Of a stretch of DNA of 64,000 nucleotides, positions 42,241 to 52,323 are shown piece by piece. The notes below the pieces were generated by a model, which was not told the origin of the DNA, searched no databases, and saw only the letters and a list, made by a program, of their open reading frames with translations. A program made the position numbers and the translations under genes. The stretch comes from Mesorhizobium sp. SCN 65-20 (GTDB lineage Bacteria; Pseudomonadota; Alphaproteobacteria; Rhizobiales; Rhizobiaceae): positions 62,001 to 126,000 of the forward strand of contig MEEF01000010.1 in NCBI GenBank assembly GCA_001724355.1. Direction: 5' to 3'. Within the stretch, counting starts at the first letter, position 1. Each line of letters opens with the position of its first letter.

Positions 42241-43545
42241 ATGCTTGATATCAAATGGATTCGCGAAAACTCTGAAGCTCTGGTCGAAGCGCTTTCGAAG
42301 CGTGGACAGTCGCCGGAGGTCGCGAGGTCGACGGTCGAAGACCTGATCGCGAAGGACGAGGCCCGCCGGGCCCACGTCTCCGCCCTGCAGGAGGCGCAGG
42401 AGCGCCGCAACGCCGCCTCGCGGGAAATCGGCAACGCCATGCGCGCAGGCGATTCTGCCCTGGCCGAAAAGCTCAAGGCCGAGGTGGCTGAGATTAAGGG
42501 CTTCATCCAGGACGGCGAGGGCCGTGAGCGCGACCTCGACAAGGCGCTCGACGACGCGCTTGCGGTCATCCCCAACATTCCGCTGGAGGGCGTGCCGGTC
42601 GGCAAGGACGAGAACGACAATGTCGAGATCCGCAAGGTCGGCATGGTCCAGCCCCGTCCGAATTGGGCCAAGGAGCATTTCGAGATCGGCGAGGCGCTCG
42701 GCCTGATGGATTTCGAGCGCGCAGCCAGGCTGTCGGGCTCGCGTTTCACCGTGCTGAAGGGCCAGTTGGCGCGCCTGGAACGCGCGCTCGGTCAGTTCAT
42801 GCTCGACCTGCACACCACCGAGCACGGCTACACCGAGGTTCAGGCGCCGCTTCTGGTGCGTGACGATGCGCTGTACGGAACTGGCAATCTGCCCAAATTC
42901 GAGGAAGACCTGTTCTTCGTGCCGCACGGCGATAGCCGACTGGGTCTCATCCCGACCGCCGAGGTGCCGCTGACCAATCTCGTGCGCGAGGAAATCCTTG
43001 CGAATGAGCAATTGCCGTTGCGCATGACCGCACTCACGCCGTGCTTCCGCGCGGAAGCGGGCTCCGCCGGCCGCGACACCCGCGGCATGCTGCGCCAGCA
43101 CCAGTTCTACAAGGTCGAGCTCGTATCCATCACCGACGCGGAGAGCTCGCTTGCCGAGCACGAGCGCATGACGGCCTGCGCCGAAGAGGTGCTCAAGCGC
43201 CTCGGCTTACCGTTCCGCACGGTCGTGCTGTGCACCGGCGACATGGGCTTCGGAGCCCGCAAGACCCACGACATCGAGGTCTGGCTGCCGGGCCAGAATA
43301 CTTACCGCGAGATTTCGTCCTGCTCTGTCTGCGGCGATTTCCAGGCGCGCCGCATGGATGCCCGCTACCGGCCCAAGGAAGAAAAGGGCACGCGTTTCGT
43401 CCATACCCTCAACGGCTCTGGCGTCGCCGTCGGTCGCGCGCTGATCGCAGTCCTCGAAAACTATCAGAACGAGGATGGCAGCGTAACGATTCCTGAAGTG
43501 CTGCGCCCTTACATGGGTGGCCTGGCCAAGATCGAAGCGAACTGA
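42241..43545 (+). CDS. serS: Seryl-tRNA synthetase
   Basis: [47 protein letters not shown]. Confidence 0.95.
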   Translation: MLDIKWIRENSEALVEALSKRGQSPEVARSTVEDLIAKDEARRAHVSALQEAQERRNAASREIGNAMRAGDSALAEKLKAEVAEIKGFIQDGEGRERDLDKALDDALAVIPNIPLEGVPVGKDENDNVEIRKVGMVQPRPNWAKEHFEIGEALGLMDFERAARLSGSRFTVLKGQLARLERALGQFMLDLHTTEHGYTEVQAPLLVRDDALYGTGNLPKFEEDLFFVPHGDSRLGLIPTAEVPLTNLVREEILANEQLPLRMTALTPCFRAEAGSAGRDTRGMLRQHQFYKVELVSITDAESSLAEHERMTACAEEVLKRLGLPFRTVVLCTGDMGFGARKTHDIEVWLPGQNTYREISSCSVCGDFQARRMDARYRPKEEKGTRFVHTLNGSGVAVGRALIAVLENYQNEDGSVTIPEVLRPYMGGLAKIEAN

Positions 43546-43546
43546 A

Positions 43547-44305
43547 ATGCGCATTCTCCTGACCAATGACGATGGTATCCACGCCGAGGGCCTCGCCTGC
43601 CTCGAGCGGATCGCCAACCAGCTTTCCGACGACGTCTGGGTGGTCGCACCCGAGACGGACCAGTCGGGCTATGCCCATTCGCTATCGATTTCGGAGCCGC
43701 TCAGGCTGCGCAAGATCAGCGACAAGCACTATGCGGTGAACGGGACGCCCACCGATTGCGTCATCATGGGTGCCCGCAAGATCCTGCCGAGCCCGCCGGA
43801 TCTCATTCTCTCGGGCATCAATTCGGGCCTGAACGTCGCCGACGACGTGACCTATTCGGGCACGGTCGCAGGTGCCATGGAAGGCGCGCTGATTGGCATC
43901 CGCTCCATCGCGCTCAGCCAGGCCTACAACTATGAGAACGACGAGCGCGTCGTGCCCTACGGCACGGCCGAAGCGCTCGCGCCGGCGCTTCTCAGGAAGC
44001 TGATCGCGACCGAACTGCCGATCGGCGTGCTGCTCAACGTCAACTTCCCCAACTGCCCGCCAGAAGAGGTGATCGGTCCGGTCGTGGCGAGCCAGGGCAA
44101 GCTGTCCTACGGCATCTGGGTCGAGGAACGCCGCGATGGCCGCAGCCTGCCATATTACTGGCTGCGATTCGGCCGCGACGAGCCGGAAGTGAAACCCGGC
44201 ACCGATCTGCATGCAGTGCGCAACAAGCAGATCTCCGTCACCCCGCTCAAGCTGGACATGACGGCGCACGAATTGCGCGATCAATTGGCCAAGGCAATTG
44301 CATGA
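43547..44305 (+). CDS. surE: 5'/3'-nucleotidase SurE
   Basis: [51 protein letters not shown]. Confidence 0.95.
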   Translation: MRILLTNDDGIHAEGLACLERIANQLSDDVWVVAPETDQSGYAHSLSISEPLRLRKISDKHYAVNGTPTDCVIMGARKILPSPPDLILSGINSGLNVADDVTYSGTVAGAMEGALIGIRSIALSQAYNYENDERVVPYGTAEALAPALLRKLIATELPIGVLLNVNFPNCPPEEVIGPVVASQGKLSYGIWVEERRDGRSLPYYWLRFGRDEPEVKPGTDLHAVRNKQISVTPLKLDMTAHELRDQLAKAIA

Positions 44306-44955
44306 ACATCATGTCGGACGACCGTGAAGGCTTCGCCGCCTTCCTTCTTCGCTTGCGCGGGCGAGGGGTTGTTCCGAAGAGCCTGATCGCCGCGTTCGAG
44401 GCGACGCCCCGGCGCAACTTCCTGCCCGGCCATTTCCATTCGCTCGCCTGGAGCGAGCGCATGCTGCCGATCGAGTGCGGCGAGGCGATAGAGGGGGCCG
44501 ACATCCAGGCCGCGATCCTGGCGGCCCTCAACGTCGAAGCGAGTAGCCGCGTCCTCGAAGTCGGCACCGGCACCGGTTACACCGCCGCCGTCATGGCGAG
44601 GCTTGCCGCGAGGGTCGTGACCGTCGACCGGTTCAAGACGCTCACCGAACAGGCACGGCAGCGCTTCGAGGCACTCGGCATCAGCAATGCGTTCGTCCGC
44701 CAGGCCGACGGCTCCAACGGCCTGCCGGGCGAGGGGCCATTTGATCGAATCGTCGTGTGGGCGGCCTTCGACAGCCATCCGCGCATGTTCGTCGACCAAC
44801 TGTCCAGCGGTGGCACGATGATCGCCCCGATCGGCCCCGAGGAGGGCGAGCAGGTCCTCTGCAAGCTGACCAAGATCGGCAGCCGGTTCGAGCGCGAGGA
44901 TCTCGGCGTGATACGCCTCCAACCCCTCGCCAAGGGCGTCGCCGCCGCTCTCTGA
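44302..44955 (+). CDS. pcm: Protein-L-isoaspartate O-methyltransferase
   Basis: [24 protein letters not shown] overlap with surE. Confidence 0.92.
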   Translation: MNIMSDDREGFAAFLLRLRGRGVVPKSLIAAFEATPRRNFLPGHFHSLAWSERMLPIECGEAIEGADIQAAILAALNVEASSRVLEVGTGTGYTAAVMARLAARVVTVDRFKTLTEQARQRFEALGISNAFVRQADGSNGLPGEGPFDRIVVWAAFDSHPRMFVDQLSSGGTMIAPIGPEEGEQVLCKLTKIGSRFEREDLGVIRLQPLAKGVAAAL

Positions 44956-45113
44956 GTGCACCGGGGCAGGATGCAGGCTGCCACGTGACCGCCGACGCGG
45001 CACCAACGAGTTTTACGAAGCCGTTGTTTTCTTTCGTTCCCTTAACTGACCAGTAACATTAACGCGCTTTAATCATACCCAGTTGGTATCGGGTAAAAGC
45101 GCGGGTCGTAGCG

Positions 45114-46391
45114 ATGCGTTTCAATATTCTGAAGGCGAATGGACGCTCTTTGGCGCGTAGTGGCGCCGCTCTCATTCTGGCCGGCGTTGCCGCCGGTTGC
45201 AGTTCCAGCGTTGCGCGATTCGGCGGTGGTGGCGTGGACGATCTGTTCACCGCCTCGACCTCCAATCAGCAGTCGATAATCAATCAGCCTCAGGCCTATC
45301 CGGGCGATACGCAGGCGGCTCCTCTCGTGGCGAGCAATTCGGGCTCGGTCAGCCGCGGCAGCCTCCAGCCAGTGTCGTCGCAGCCGCTGCCGGCTCCAGT
45401 CGCCCAGGCACCTGCGATGGCTCCGGCCGTTGCCCAGGCACCTGCGCTGGCGCCTGCCGTAGATCGTAGCGTTGCCCAGCCTGCACTGGTGCAGCCGAAG
45501 GTCGCCCAGGCCGAAGAGAACGTGCTCAAGGTGCCCGCCGGCAAGAAGCCCTTGCCGAACAACCAGCAGCCGCTGTCGACCGACAAGGTGGCAGTGTTGC
45601 CGCAGCAGCCGAAGGCGAAGGAAGGCACCACCACTGCCCAACTGGACGCGTCGACTGGCAAAAGCGCTGGTTCGGCCGGTGCCGGCGGCTACAAGGTGGT
45701 CGAGGGCGATACCCTCAACCGCATCGCGGGCAAGCTCGGCGTCACCACGGCGGCGCTGAAGGAAGCCAACGGTCTGCAGGACGGGCGCATTCGGATCGGC
45801 CAGACGCTCAAGGTCCCGGCGGCTACCACTGCCGTGGCCAAGGCTGCACCTGCCGCGGTCGACCCCGTCGTGACTAGCACGCCGGCACCGGCCAAGCCGG
45901 CCGTCGCGGCGGCCAAGCCGGCCGATGCTCCCACCACGGCGTCGTACACGCCGCCGAAGACCGAGCGGCTCGCCCAGCAGGCCGAACAGGGCGCCGAGGC
46001 CGCGCCAAACGCCACGGGCATCGACCGCATGCGCTGGCCGGTCCGCGGCCGGGTCGTGTCGTCCTACGGCAAGGGCGGCGGCAAAGCCAATGACGGCATC
46101 GACATTTCGGTTCCGGAAGGCACTCCTGTGAAGGCCGCCGAGAACGGCGTCGTCATCTATGCCGGCGACGGGCTCAAGGAATTCGGCAATACCGTGCTCG
46201 TGCGCCACGAGAACGGCCTGGTCACGGTCTACGGCCACGCCAGCGAGATCAAGGTGCAGCGTGGTCAGAAGGTGAAGCGGGGCGACGAGATCGCGCTCTC
46301 CGGCATGAGCGGCGCCACCGACCAGCCGAAACTTCACTTCGAAGTGCGCAAGAATTCGACGCCGGTCGATCCGTCGACCTATCTGGAATAG
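45114..46391 (+). CDS. LysM/M23 peptidoglycan DD-metalloendopeptidase lipoprotein (NlpD/DipM-like)
   Basis: Lipobox LAGVAAGC; LysM YKVVEGDTLNRIAGKLGVTTAALKEANGL; M23 domain. Confidence 0.92.
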   Translation: MRFNILKANGRSLARSGAALILAGVAAGCSSSVARFGGGGVDDLFTASTSNQQSIINQPQAYPGDTQAAPLVASNSGSVSRGSLQPVSSQPLPAPVAQAPAMAPAVAQAPALAPAVDRSVAQPALVQPKVAQAEENVLKVPAGKKPLPNNQQPLSTDKVAVLPQQPKAKEGTTTAQLDASTGKSAGSAGAGGYKVVEGDTLNRIAGKLGVTTAALKEANGLQDGRIRIGQTLKVPAATTAVAKAAPAAVDPVVTSTPAPAKPAVAAAKPADAPTTASYTPPKTERLAQQAEQGAEAAPNATGIDRMRWPVRGRVVSSYGKGGGKANDGIDISVPEGTPVKAAENGVVIYAGDGLKEFGNTVLVRHENGLVTVYGHASEIKVQRGQKVKRGDEIALSGMSGATDQPKLHFEVRKNSTPVDPSTYLE

Positions 46392-46434
46392 GAATTCGCG
46401 GATCGTCCGACCTCCATCAGATCCGCCAGCTTCG

Positions 46435-46468
46435 CCCGTCCCGCCAAGGGGCGGGCGTTTTCGCTTTC
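46435..46468 (+). terminator. Rho-independent-like terminator
   Basis: GCCCGTCCC-GCCAA-GGGGCGGGC then GTTTTCGCTTTC. Confidence 0.7.
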
Positions 46469-46528
46469 GCACAAATTCAAAGTGTTACAGCATCCTTTGC
46501 GCGCCCAATAGGGCGCGCGGCGCTGTAG
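46469..46528. repeat. Dispersed hairpin repeat, copy 2
   Basis: GCACAAATTCAAAGTGTTACAGCATCCTTTGCGCGCCCAATAGGGCGCGCGGCGCTGTAG; inner stem GCGCGCCC/GGGCGCGC, outer TACAGC/GCTGTA. Confidence 0.8.
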
Positions 46529-47410
46529 TCAGTCCTTGAGCGGCTTGCCCGTGCGGCCGGCGAGGTCCTGGATGAACTGCCAGGCGACGCGGCCCGAACG
46601 GCTGCCGCGCGTGGTCGCCCATTCGAGCGCCTCGGCCCTCAATCGCTCCGGATCGGAATCTAGGCCGTGATAGCTCGCATAGCCGCTGATCATTTCCAGG
46701 TACTCGTCCTGCGAGCATTTGTGGAAGCCGAGCCACAGGCCGAAGCGGTCCGACAGCGACACCTTTTCCTCGACCGCCTCGGACGGGTTGATGGCGGTCG
46801 AACGCTCGTTCTCGATCATGTCGCGCGGCAAGAGATGGCGCCGGTTGGAGGTGGCGTAGAAGATCACATTGCCGGGCCGGCCCTCGACGCCGCCCTCGAG
46901 CGCCGCCTTGAGCGACTTGTAGGACGTGTCGTCGTGGTCGAAGGAGAGGTCGTCGCAGAACAGGACGAAGCGGTAGGGGGCTGCTTTGAGCAGGCCCATC
47001 AGCTTCGGCAGCGTGTCGATGTCCTCGCGGTGGATCTCGATCAGCTTGAGCGGCGTGTCGTACTTGCCCGAGGCGTTGATGGTGGCGTGCGCGGCCTTGA
47101 CCAGCGACGACTTGCCCATCCCGCGCGCGCCCCACAGCAGCACGTTGTTGGCCGGCAGGCCGGCGGCGAAGCGCTCGGTGTTGTCCACCAGGATGTCGCG
47201 CACCCGGTCGACGCCCTTGATGAGGCCGATGTCGACCCTGTTCACCCGCTGCACCGGTTCGAGGTAACCTGGATCAGCTGCCCAGACGAAACAGTCGGCG
47301 ATATCGAGGTCCGTTGCCGGTGCTGCCGGCGGGGCCAGTCGCGTCACCGCTGCGATCAAACGGTCGAGTTTGTCGTTGAGCGCTTCGATCGCCTTGTCCA
47401 TTTCAATCAT
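46529..47410 (-). CDS. DUF815 AAA-type ATPase
   Basis: NNVLLWGARGMGKSSLVKAAHA; VLFCDDLSFDHDD; ATSNRRHLLPRDM. Confidence 0.9.
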   Translation of the reverse strand: MIEMDKAIEALNDKLDRLIAAVTRLAPPAAPATDLDIADCFVWAADPGYLEPVQRVNRVDIGLIKGVDRVRDILVDNTERFAAGLPANNVLLWGARGMGKSSLVKAAHATINASGKYDTPLKLIEIHREDIDTLPKLMGLLKAAPYRFVLFCDDLSFDHDDTSYKSLKAALEGGVEGRPGNVIFYATSNRRHLLPRDMIENERSTAINPSEAVEEKVSLSDRFGLWLGFHKCSQDEYLEMISGYASYHGLDSDPERLRAEALEWATTRGSRSGRVAWQFIQDLAGRTGKPLKD

Positions 47411-47578
47411 TCCCTTGCGGTATTCCGGTTGCGAGCCGCTCTATCATGCTCGGAATGCGCGGAAAAGCCGCACTGCTTGGGCCAAGCGCAGTTGCATTGG
47501 TGGCTTTAGCGACTATATTCCGCGCACATTTCCCGGGGGCCGGATTTACGGTGTCCGGTCACTTCTCAGGAGACATTC

Positions 47579-47917
47579 ATGTTCGTCACGCCGGCATACG
47601 CACAGGCCACGGGGGCCACGCCCGACGTATTCATCAGCATTCTGCCGTTTGTACTGATCTTCGTGATCATGTATTTTCTCATCATCCGCCCGCAGCGCAC
47701 CCAGCTGAAGAAGCGCGGAGAGATGCTCAATGCCATCCGTCGCGGCGATACGGTCGTCACCGGCGGCGGCTTTGTCGGCAAAGTGACGAAGGTCATCGAC
47801 GACAACGAACTCGAGGTCGATCTGGGTAATGGCGTCAAGGTGACCGCGCTGCGGGCCACCATTTCTGACGTTCGGGTCAAGGGCGAGCCGATCGCCAACC
47901 AGAACGCCAAGAAATAA
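47579..47917 (+). CDS. yajC: Preprotein translocase subunit YajC
   Basis: IMYFLIIRPQRTQLKKRGEMLNAIRRGDTVVTGGGFVGKV. Confidence 0.94.
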   Translation: MFVTPAYAQATGATPDVFISILPFVLIFVIMYFLIIRPQRTQLKKRGEMLNAIRRGDTVVTGGGFVGKVTKVIDDNELEVDLGNGVKVTALRATISDVRVKGEPIANQNAKK

Positions 47918-47968
47918 CCGTAGTAAAGGCGGAACGCACCGCTTTCACGCCTTATCGGACGAGGCCAA

Positions 47969-50530
47969 ATGCTTTATTTTTCGCGCTGGAAGACATTCTC
48001 GATCTGGGCCGTCGTGCTCCTCGGGGTGATCTTCACCATCCCGAACCTGCTGACGCAATCGCAGCTCGATTCGCTGCCGGGGTGGTTCCCGAAGCGCTCC
48101 ATGACGCTTGGCCTCGACCTCCAGGGCGGTTCACACATCCTGCTTGCCGTTGAGCGGCAGGATCTGGTCGATGAGCGGCTTCAAGCGACGCGGGACGACA
48201 TCCGCACGCTGCTGCGCGACGCCAAGATCGGCTACACTGGTCTCACCGGCACCGGCAAGACGGTGCAGGTCCGCATCACGGATCCAAACGAAGTCGAACC
48301 GGCCAAGACCGCGCTTGCAGCGCTGACGCAGCCGGTTTCGTCCGGCATGTTCGGCGGCGGTTCGATCTCTGAACTGGCGCTGGAGCAGCCCGAGCCAGGC
48401 ATTCTCCGCTTCACGCTGACTGACGAAGGCATCGACCACCGCGTCAGCAACGCGGTCACTCAGTCGATCGAGGTCGTCGGCCGCCGCGTCAACGAACTCG
48501 GCACCAACGAACCCATCATCCAGCGCGCGGGCGCCGACCGCATCCTCGTCCAGGTGCCCGGCCTTCAGGACCCGCAGCGTCTGAAGGATATCCTCGGCAA
48601 GACCGCCAAGCTGACCTTCCAGATGGTCGACCAGTCGATGTCCGCCCAGGAGGCACTGCAGGGCCGTCCGCCGGCCGGCTCGACGGTGATGTATTCGCAG
48701 GACGATCCGCCGGTTCCCTATCTGATCGAGAACCGCATCATCGTCTCCGGCGAGAACCTCGTCGATGCGCAGGCGACCTTCGACCAGCGAACGAGCGAGG
48801 CGGTCGTTTCCTTCCGCTTCGACGCCAAGGGTGCCGCCCGCTTCGGTCAGGCGACCCAGCAGGGCGTCGGCCGCCTGTTCGCCATCATCCTCGACAACCA
48901 GGTGATTTCGGCGCCGCAGATCCGCGAGCCCATCCTTGGCGGCACTGGCCAGATCTCCGGCAGCTTCACCGCACAGAGCGCCAACGACCTGGCAGTGCTG
49001 CTGCGTGCCGGCGCGCTTCCGGCCGACTTGACCATCGTCGAAGAGCGTACCGTCGGCCCGAGCCTCGGCGCCGACTCGATCGCGGCCGGCAAGTTCGCCT
49101 CGGTCATCGCCGGTATCCTCGTCGTTTCCTTCATGCTCTTCGCCTATGGGACGCTCGGCATCATCGCCAACATCGCGCTGATCGCCAACGTGGGGCTGAT
49201 CATTGCGACGCTTTCGCTCCTCGGCGCGACGCTGACCATGCCTGGCATCGCGGGTATCGTGCTGACCGTCGGCATGGCGGTGGACTCCAACGTCATCATC
49301 TACGAGCGCGTGCGCGAGGAGCGACAATTGGGTCGTTCCCTGGTGCAGTCTTTGGACGCGGGCTTTGCCAGGGCGCTGGCGACCATCGTCGACGCCAATT
49401 TCACCACCTTCATTGCCGCAATCATCCTCTTCTACCTGGGCTCCGGCCCCGTGCGCGGCTTCGCGGTCACGCTCGCGATCGGTATCGTGACGACCGTCTT
49501 CACGGCCTTCACGCTGACTCGCTGGCTGGTGGCCCTGTGGCTGCGCCGCGCCAAGCCCAAGGAACTGCCCAAGGGCCTGGTGCGACTGGTGCCCGACAAC
49601 ACCAGCTTCCCGTTCATGTCCTGGCGGCGCTATGCCTTCACGCTCTCGGCGGCCGCTTCCGTCGCAGCCATGGTTCTCTTCTTCTCCGTGGAGATGAACT
49701 ACGGCATCGACTTCCGCGGCGGCACGAGCATCGAGGTGCAGGCCAAGCAAGGCACGGCCAATTCCGGCGACGTGCGAGCCCGGTTGAGCGAGCTTAATCT
49801 CGGCGACGTTCAGGTGCAGGAGTTCGGCTCCGATCAGAACCTGCTGATCCGGGTCGAGGGCCAGAATGCCGGTGACAATGCCGAGCAGAGCGTGGTCGAG
49901 AAGGTCCGCAGCGAACTCGCCAACGACTACGAGTTCCGGCGCGTGGAATCGGTCGGCCCGACGGTGTCGAGCGAACTCGCCTGGTACGGTACCCTCGGCG
50001 TCCTTGCCTCGATGGCGGCGATGCTGATCTACATCTGGTTCCGCTTCGAGTGGCAGTTCGGCCTTGGCGCCATCCTGGCGACCGTCCACGACGTGACCAT
50101 GATGATCGGCCTCTATGTCATCACCGGCATCGAGTTCAACCTGACCAGTATCGCGGCGATCCTGACCATCGTGGGCTATTCGATCAACGACACGGTCGTC
50201 GTCTACGACCGGGTTCGCGAGAACCTGCGCAAGTACAAGAAGATGCCGATCGAGCAGCTTCTCGACCTGTCGATGAACCAGACGCTGTCGCGTACCGTGC
50301 TGACGGGCGTGACCACGCTGCTGGCGCTGATTTCGCTCTACCTGTTCGGTGGCGAGGTCATCCAGTCGTTCACGCTCGCCATGATCTTCGGCATCCTGGT
50401 CGGCACCTATTCGTCGATCTTCGTGGCCGGTCCGCTGCTGATCCTGTTCAGGCTGCGCCCGGAGGCCTTCGAAGCCGACGAGAAGGATAAGCCGGCGGTA
50501 CCGACCAACGTCCAGCCGACGAAGTCGTAG
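47969..50530 (+). CDS. secDF: Fused protein translocase SecDF
   Basis: SecD motif LGLDLQGGSHILLAVE and SecF motif YGIDFRGGTSIEVQ in one 853-aa ORF. Confidence 0.95.
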   Translation: MLYFSRWKTFSIWAVVLLGVIFTIPNLLTQSQLDSLPGWFPKRSMTLGLDLQGGSHILLAVERQDLVDERLQATRDDIRTLLRDAKIGYTGLTGTGKTVQVRITDPNEVEPAKTALAALTQPVSSGMFGGGSISELALEQPEPGILRFTLTDEGIDHRVSNAVTQSIEVVGRRVNELGTNEPIIQRAGADRILVQVPGLQDPQRLKDILGKTAKLTFQMVDQSMSAQEALQGRPPAGSTVMYSQDDPPVPYLIENRIIVSGENLVDAQATFDQRTSEAVVSFRFDAKGAARFGQATQQGVGRLFAIILDNQVISAPQIREPILGGTGQISGSFTAQSANDLAVLLRAGALPADLTIVEERTVGPSLGADSIAAGKFASVIAGILVVSFMLFAYGTLGIIANIALIANVGLIIATLSLLGATLTMPGIAGIVLTVGMAVDSNVIIYERVREERQLGRSLVQSLDAGFARALATIVDANFTTFIAAIILFYLGSGPVRGFAVTLAIGIVTTVFTAFTLTRWLVALWLRRAKPKELPKGLVRLVPDNTSFPFMSWRRYAFTLSAAASVAAMVLFFSVEMNYGIDFRGGTSIEVQAKQGTANSGDVRARLSELNLGDVQVQEFGSDQNLLIRVEGQNAGDNAEQSVVEKVRSELANDYEFRRVESVGPTVSSELAWYGTLGVLASMAAMLIYIWFRFEWQFGLGAILATVHDVTMMIGLYVITGIEFNLTSIAAILTIVGYSINDTVVVYDRVRENLRKYKKMPIEQLLDLSMNQTLSRTVLTGVTTLLALISLYLFGGEVIQSFTLAMIFGILVGTYSSIFVAGPLLILFRLRPEAFEADEKDKPAVPTNVQPTKS

Positions 50531-50535
50531 CAACA

Positions 50536-50925
50536 ATGGCTGCAGGCCTGGTCATGCGCGAGGCGCACTATCCCGGAAGGGCTCCCGTCGACGCCTATGG
50601 CGACGGCGGGTTCCGCTTCGCGGACATGTCGCATCGCGGCTCGATCCTCTGCCTGCCGTCCGGCATCTATGGCTGGGAACCGGCGGACCCGTCGGCCCTG
50701 ACGCCGGCCGATTTCGCCAAGGTGATCGCCGAGGCGGCGCAGGTCGAGATCCTGCTCGTCGGTACCGGCAAGGAGCTGATGCGGCTTCCTGCCGAACTCC
50801 GCGCGGCCTTCAAGGAAGTCCGGATCTCGGCGGACCCCATGTCGACCGGGGCAGCGGTGCGCACCTACAACGTGCTGCTCGCCGAAGACCGTGCTGTGGC
50901 GGCCGCATTCATTGCCGTCGATTGA
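50536..50925 (+). CDS. Mth938-like (DUF498) protein, NDUFAF3 homologue family
   Basis: LLVGTGKELMRLPAELRAAFKEVRISADPMSTGAAVRTYNVLLAEDRAVAAAFIAV. Confidence 0.9.
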   Translation: MAAGLVMREAHYPGRAPVDAYGDGGFRFADMSHRGSILCLPSGIYGWEPADPSALTPADFAKVIAEAAQVEILLVGTGKELMRLPAELRAAFKEVRISADPMSTGAAVRTYNVLLAEDRAVAAAFIAVD

Positions 50926-50926
50926 A

Positions 50927-51751
50927 GTGAAGTCGGGCGTCGAAACGGTGGCTGAACTGGTTCGCGAGGCGGATCGCGACCGTTACCTGTCCGTGCTTTA
51001 TGCGCCCGAGCACAAGCGCTCAGCGCTCTTCGCGATCTATGCCTTCAACGCCGAGGTCGCCGGTATCCGCGATCGCGTCAGCGAGCCGATGCCGGGTGAA
51101 ATCCGGCTGCAATGGTGGCGCGACGTAATCGCCTCGGGCGACCCGCAGGCCGGCGCCGGTCACCCCGTCGCGTCTGCCCTGATGGCTGCAATCTCGGCCC
51201 ATCGGCTGCCGGTGGCGGCCTTCGACAACTACCTCGAGGCCCGGATCTTCGACCTCTACGACGATCCGATGCCGACTCGCACCGACCTCGAGGGCTATTG
51301 CGGCGAGACGGCATCGATGCTGATACAGCTTGCCGCACTCGTGCTCGATCCTGGCGAGGCCGCCGCCCATGCGGAACTGGCCGGCCACGCCGGTTGTGCC
51401 CAGGCGATCACCGGTCTGCTGCGCCTGCTGCCCGTCCACCGGGCGCGGGGCCAATGCTACGTCCCGCGCGACATCCTGTCGGCGGCCGGGATGACGCCCG
51501 AGGAGTTCGTGGCCGGCGGCAAGAGCCCAGGCGCGGACGTTGCTGTCCAGGCCATGATTGCGCTCGCGCGCGAACATCTGGGAGCCTTCGAGCGGCAGGC
51601 CAAGTCGATGCCGCTATCGCTGCGTCCGGCATTCCTGCCGGTGGCGCTCACCGGCGCTTATCTCGACCGGCTCGAGCAAGGTAAGGACGGCATTTCATCG
51701 CTCCGCAAGCACCTGTCCATGCTCCGGACTGCATCGCGCGGCTGGCGCTAG
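50927..51751 (+). CDS. Phytoene/squalene synthase family protein (NDUFAF6-like)
   Basis: DRYLSVLYAPEHKRSALFAIYAFNAEVAGIRDRVSEPMPGEIRLQWWRD; GTG start inferred. Confidence 0.85.
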   Translation: MKSGVETVAELVREADRDRYLSVLYAPEHKRSALFAIYAFNAEVAGIRDRVSEPMPGEIRLQWWRDVIASGDPQAGAGHPVASALMAAISAHRLPVAAFDNYLEARIFDLYDDPMPTRTDLEGYCGETASMLIQLAALVLDPGEAAAHAELAGHAGCAQAITGLLRLLPVHRARGQCYVPRDILSAAGMTPEEFVAGGKSPGADVAVQAMIALAREHLGAFERQAKSMPLSLRPAFLPVALTGAYLDRLEQGKDGISSLRKHLSMLRTASRGWR

Positions 51752-51796
51752 GGCGCCGTCGCCAAGGTCGTCGGACGGGGATCAGTCGGCCTGACC

Positions 51797-52321
51797 TCAA
51801 GTGGGAACGTAATCTTCTCGCCGGGTGAAGAAGAAAAAGCGGTCGAGACCGCGGGCGTTCACGTAGGTACGGACATCCCGATGGAGGCGGCGAGCCACGC
51901 TTGCCGAGGAGGTGTTGTCGGGGGCAACGATCGAGCCGATTTCCGGTTCGTCGGTTACATCGAATCCGAGGGCCATGGCAGCCCGCGCCGCTTCCAGGGC
52001 AAGCCCGCGGCCGCGCCAGGCCGGCGCGACGTGATAGCCGATCTCGAGCGCCCGCGCTCCGCCGACGTCCTGCCACGTCGGGCCGCAATCCCCGATCAAT
52101 TGTCCGCTGGCCCGGTCCACCATCGCCCAGAGGCCGAAACCGTCGCGCTCGTAGCGCGCGAGGTTTCGCTCGACCCATTCGGTTGCGCCGGCGTCGTCCG
52201 TCATCTCGGGATAGAAACGACGCGCATAGTCGTCGGTGAAGACCGACAGGATCGCGGCCTCGTCGCCGCGCTCCATCTCCCTCAGGATCAGCCGTGGCGT
52301 ACCTGGGGGCTTCATCATCAT
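51797..52321 (-). CDS. GNAT N-acetyltransferase (RimJ-like)
   Basis: TPRLILREMERGDEAAILSVFTDDYARRFYPEM; GYHVAPAWRGRGLALEAARAAM. Confidence 0.88.
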   Translation of the reverse strand: MMMKPPGTPRLILREMERGDEAAILSVFTDDYARRFYPEMTDDAGATEWVERNLARYERDGFGLWAMVDRASGQLIGDCGPTWQDVGGARALEIGYHVAPAWRGRGLALEAARAAMALGFDVTDEPEIGSIVAPDNTSSASVARRLHRDVRTYVNARGLDRFFFFTRREDYVPT

Positions 52322-52323
52322 GG

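Noticed and set aside
45052-45076. CtrA-like box TTAACGCGCTTTAA upstream of the LysM/M23 gene
   Set aside because: Spacer between TTAA half-sites is 6, not the canonical 7; attractive for a division gene but insufficient alone.
48131-50536. 801-aa minus-strand ORF opposite secDF
   Set aside because: Highly charged low-complexity antisense translation; plus strand is unequivocal SecDF.
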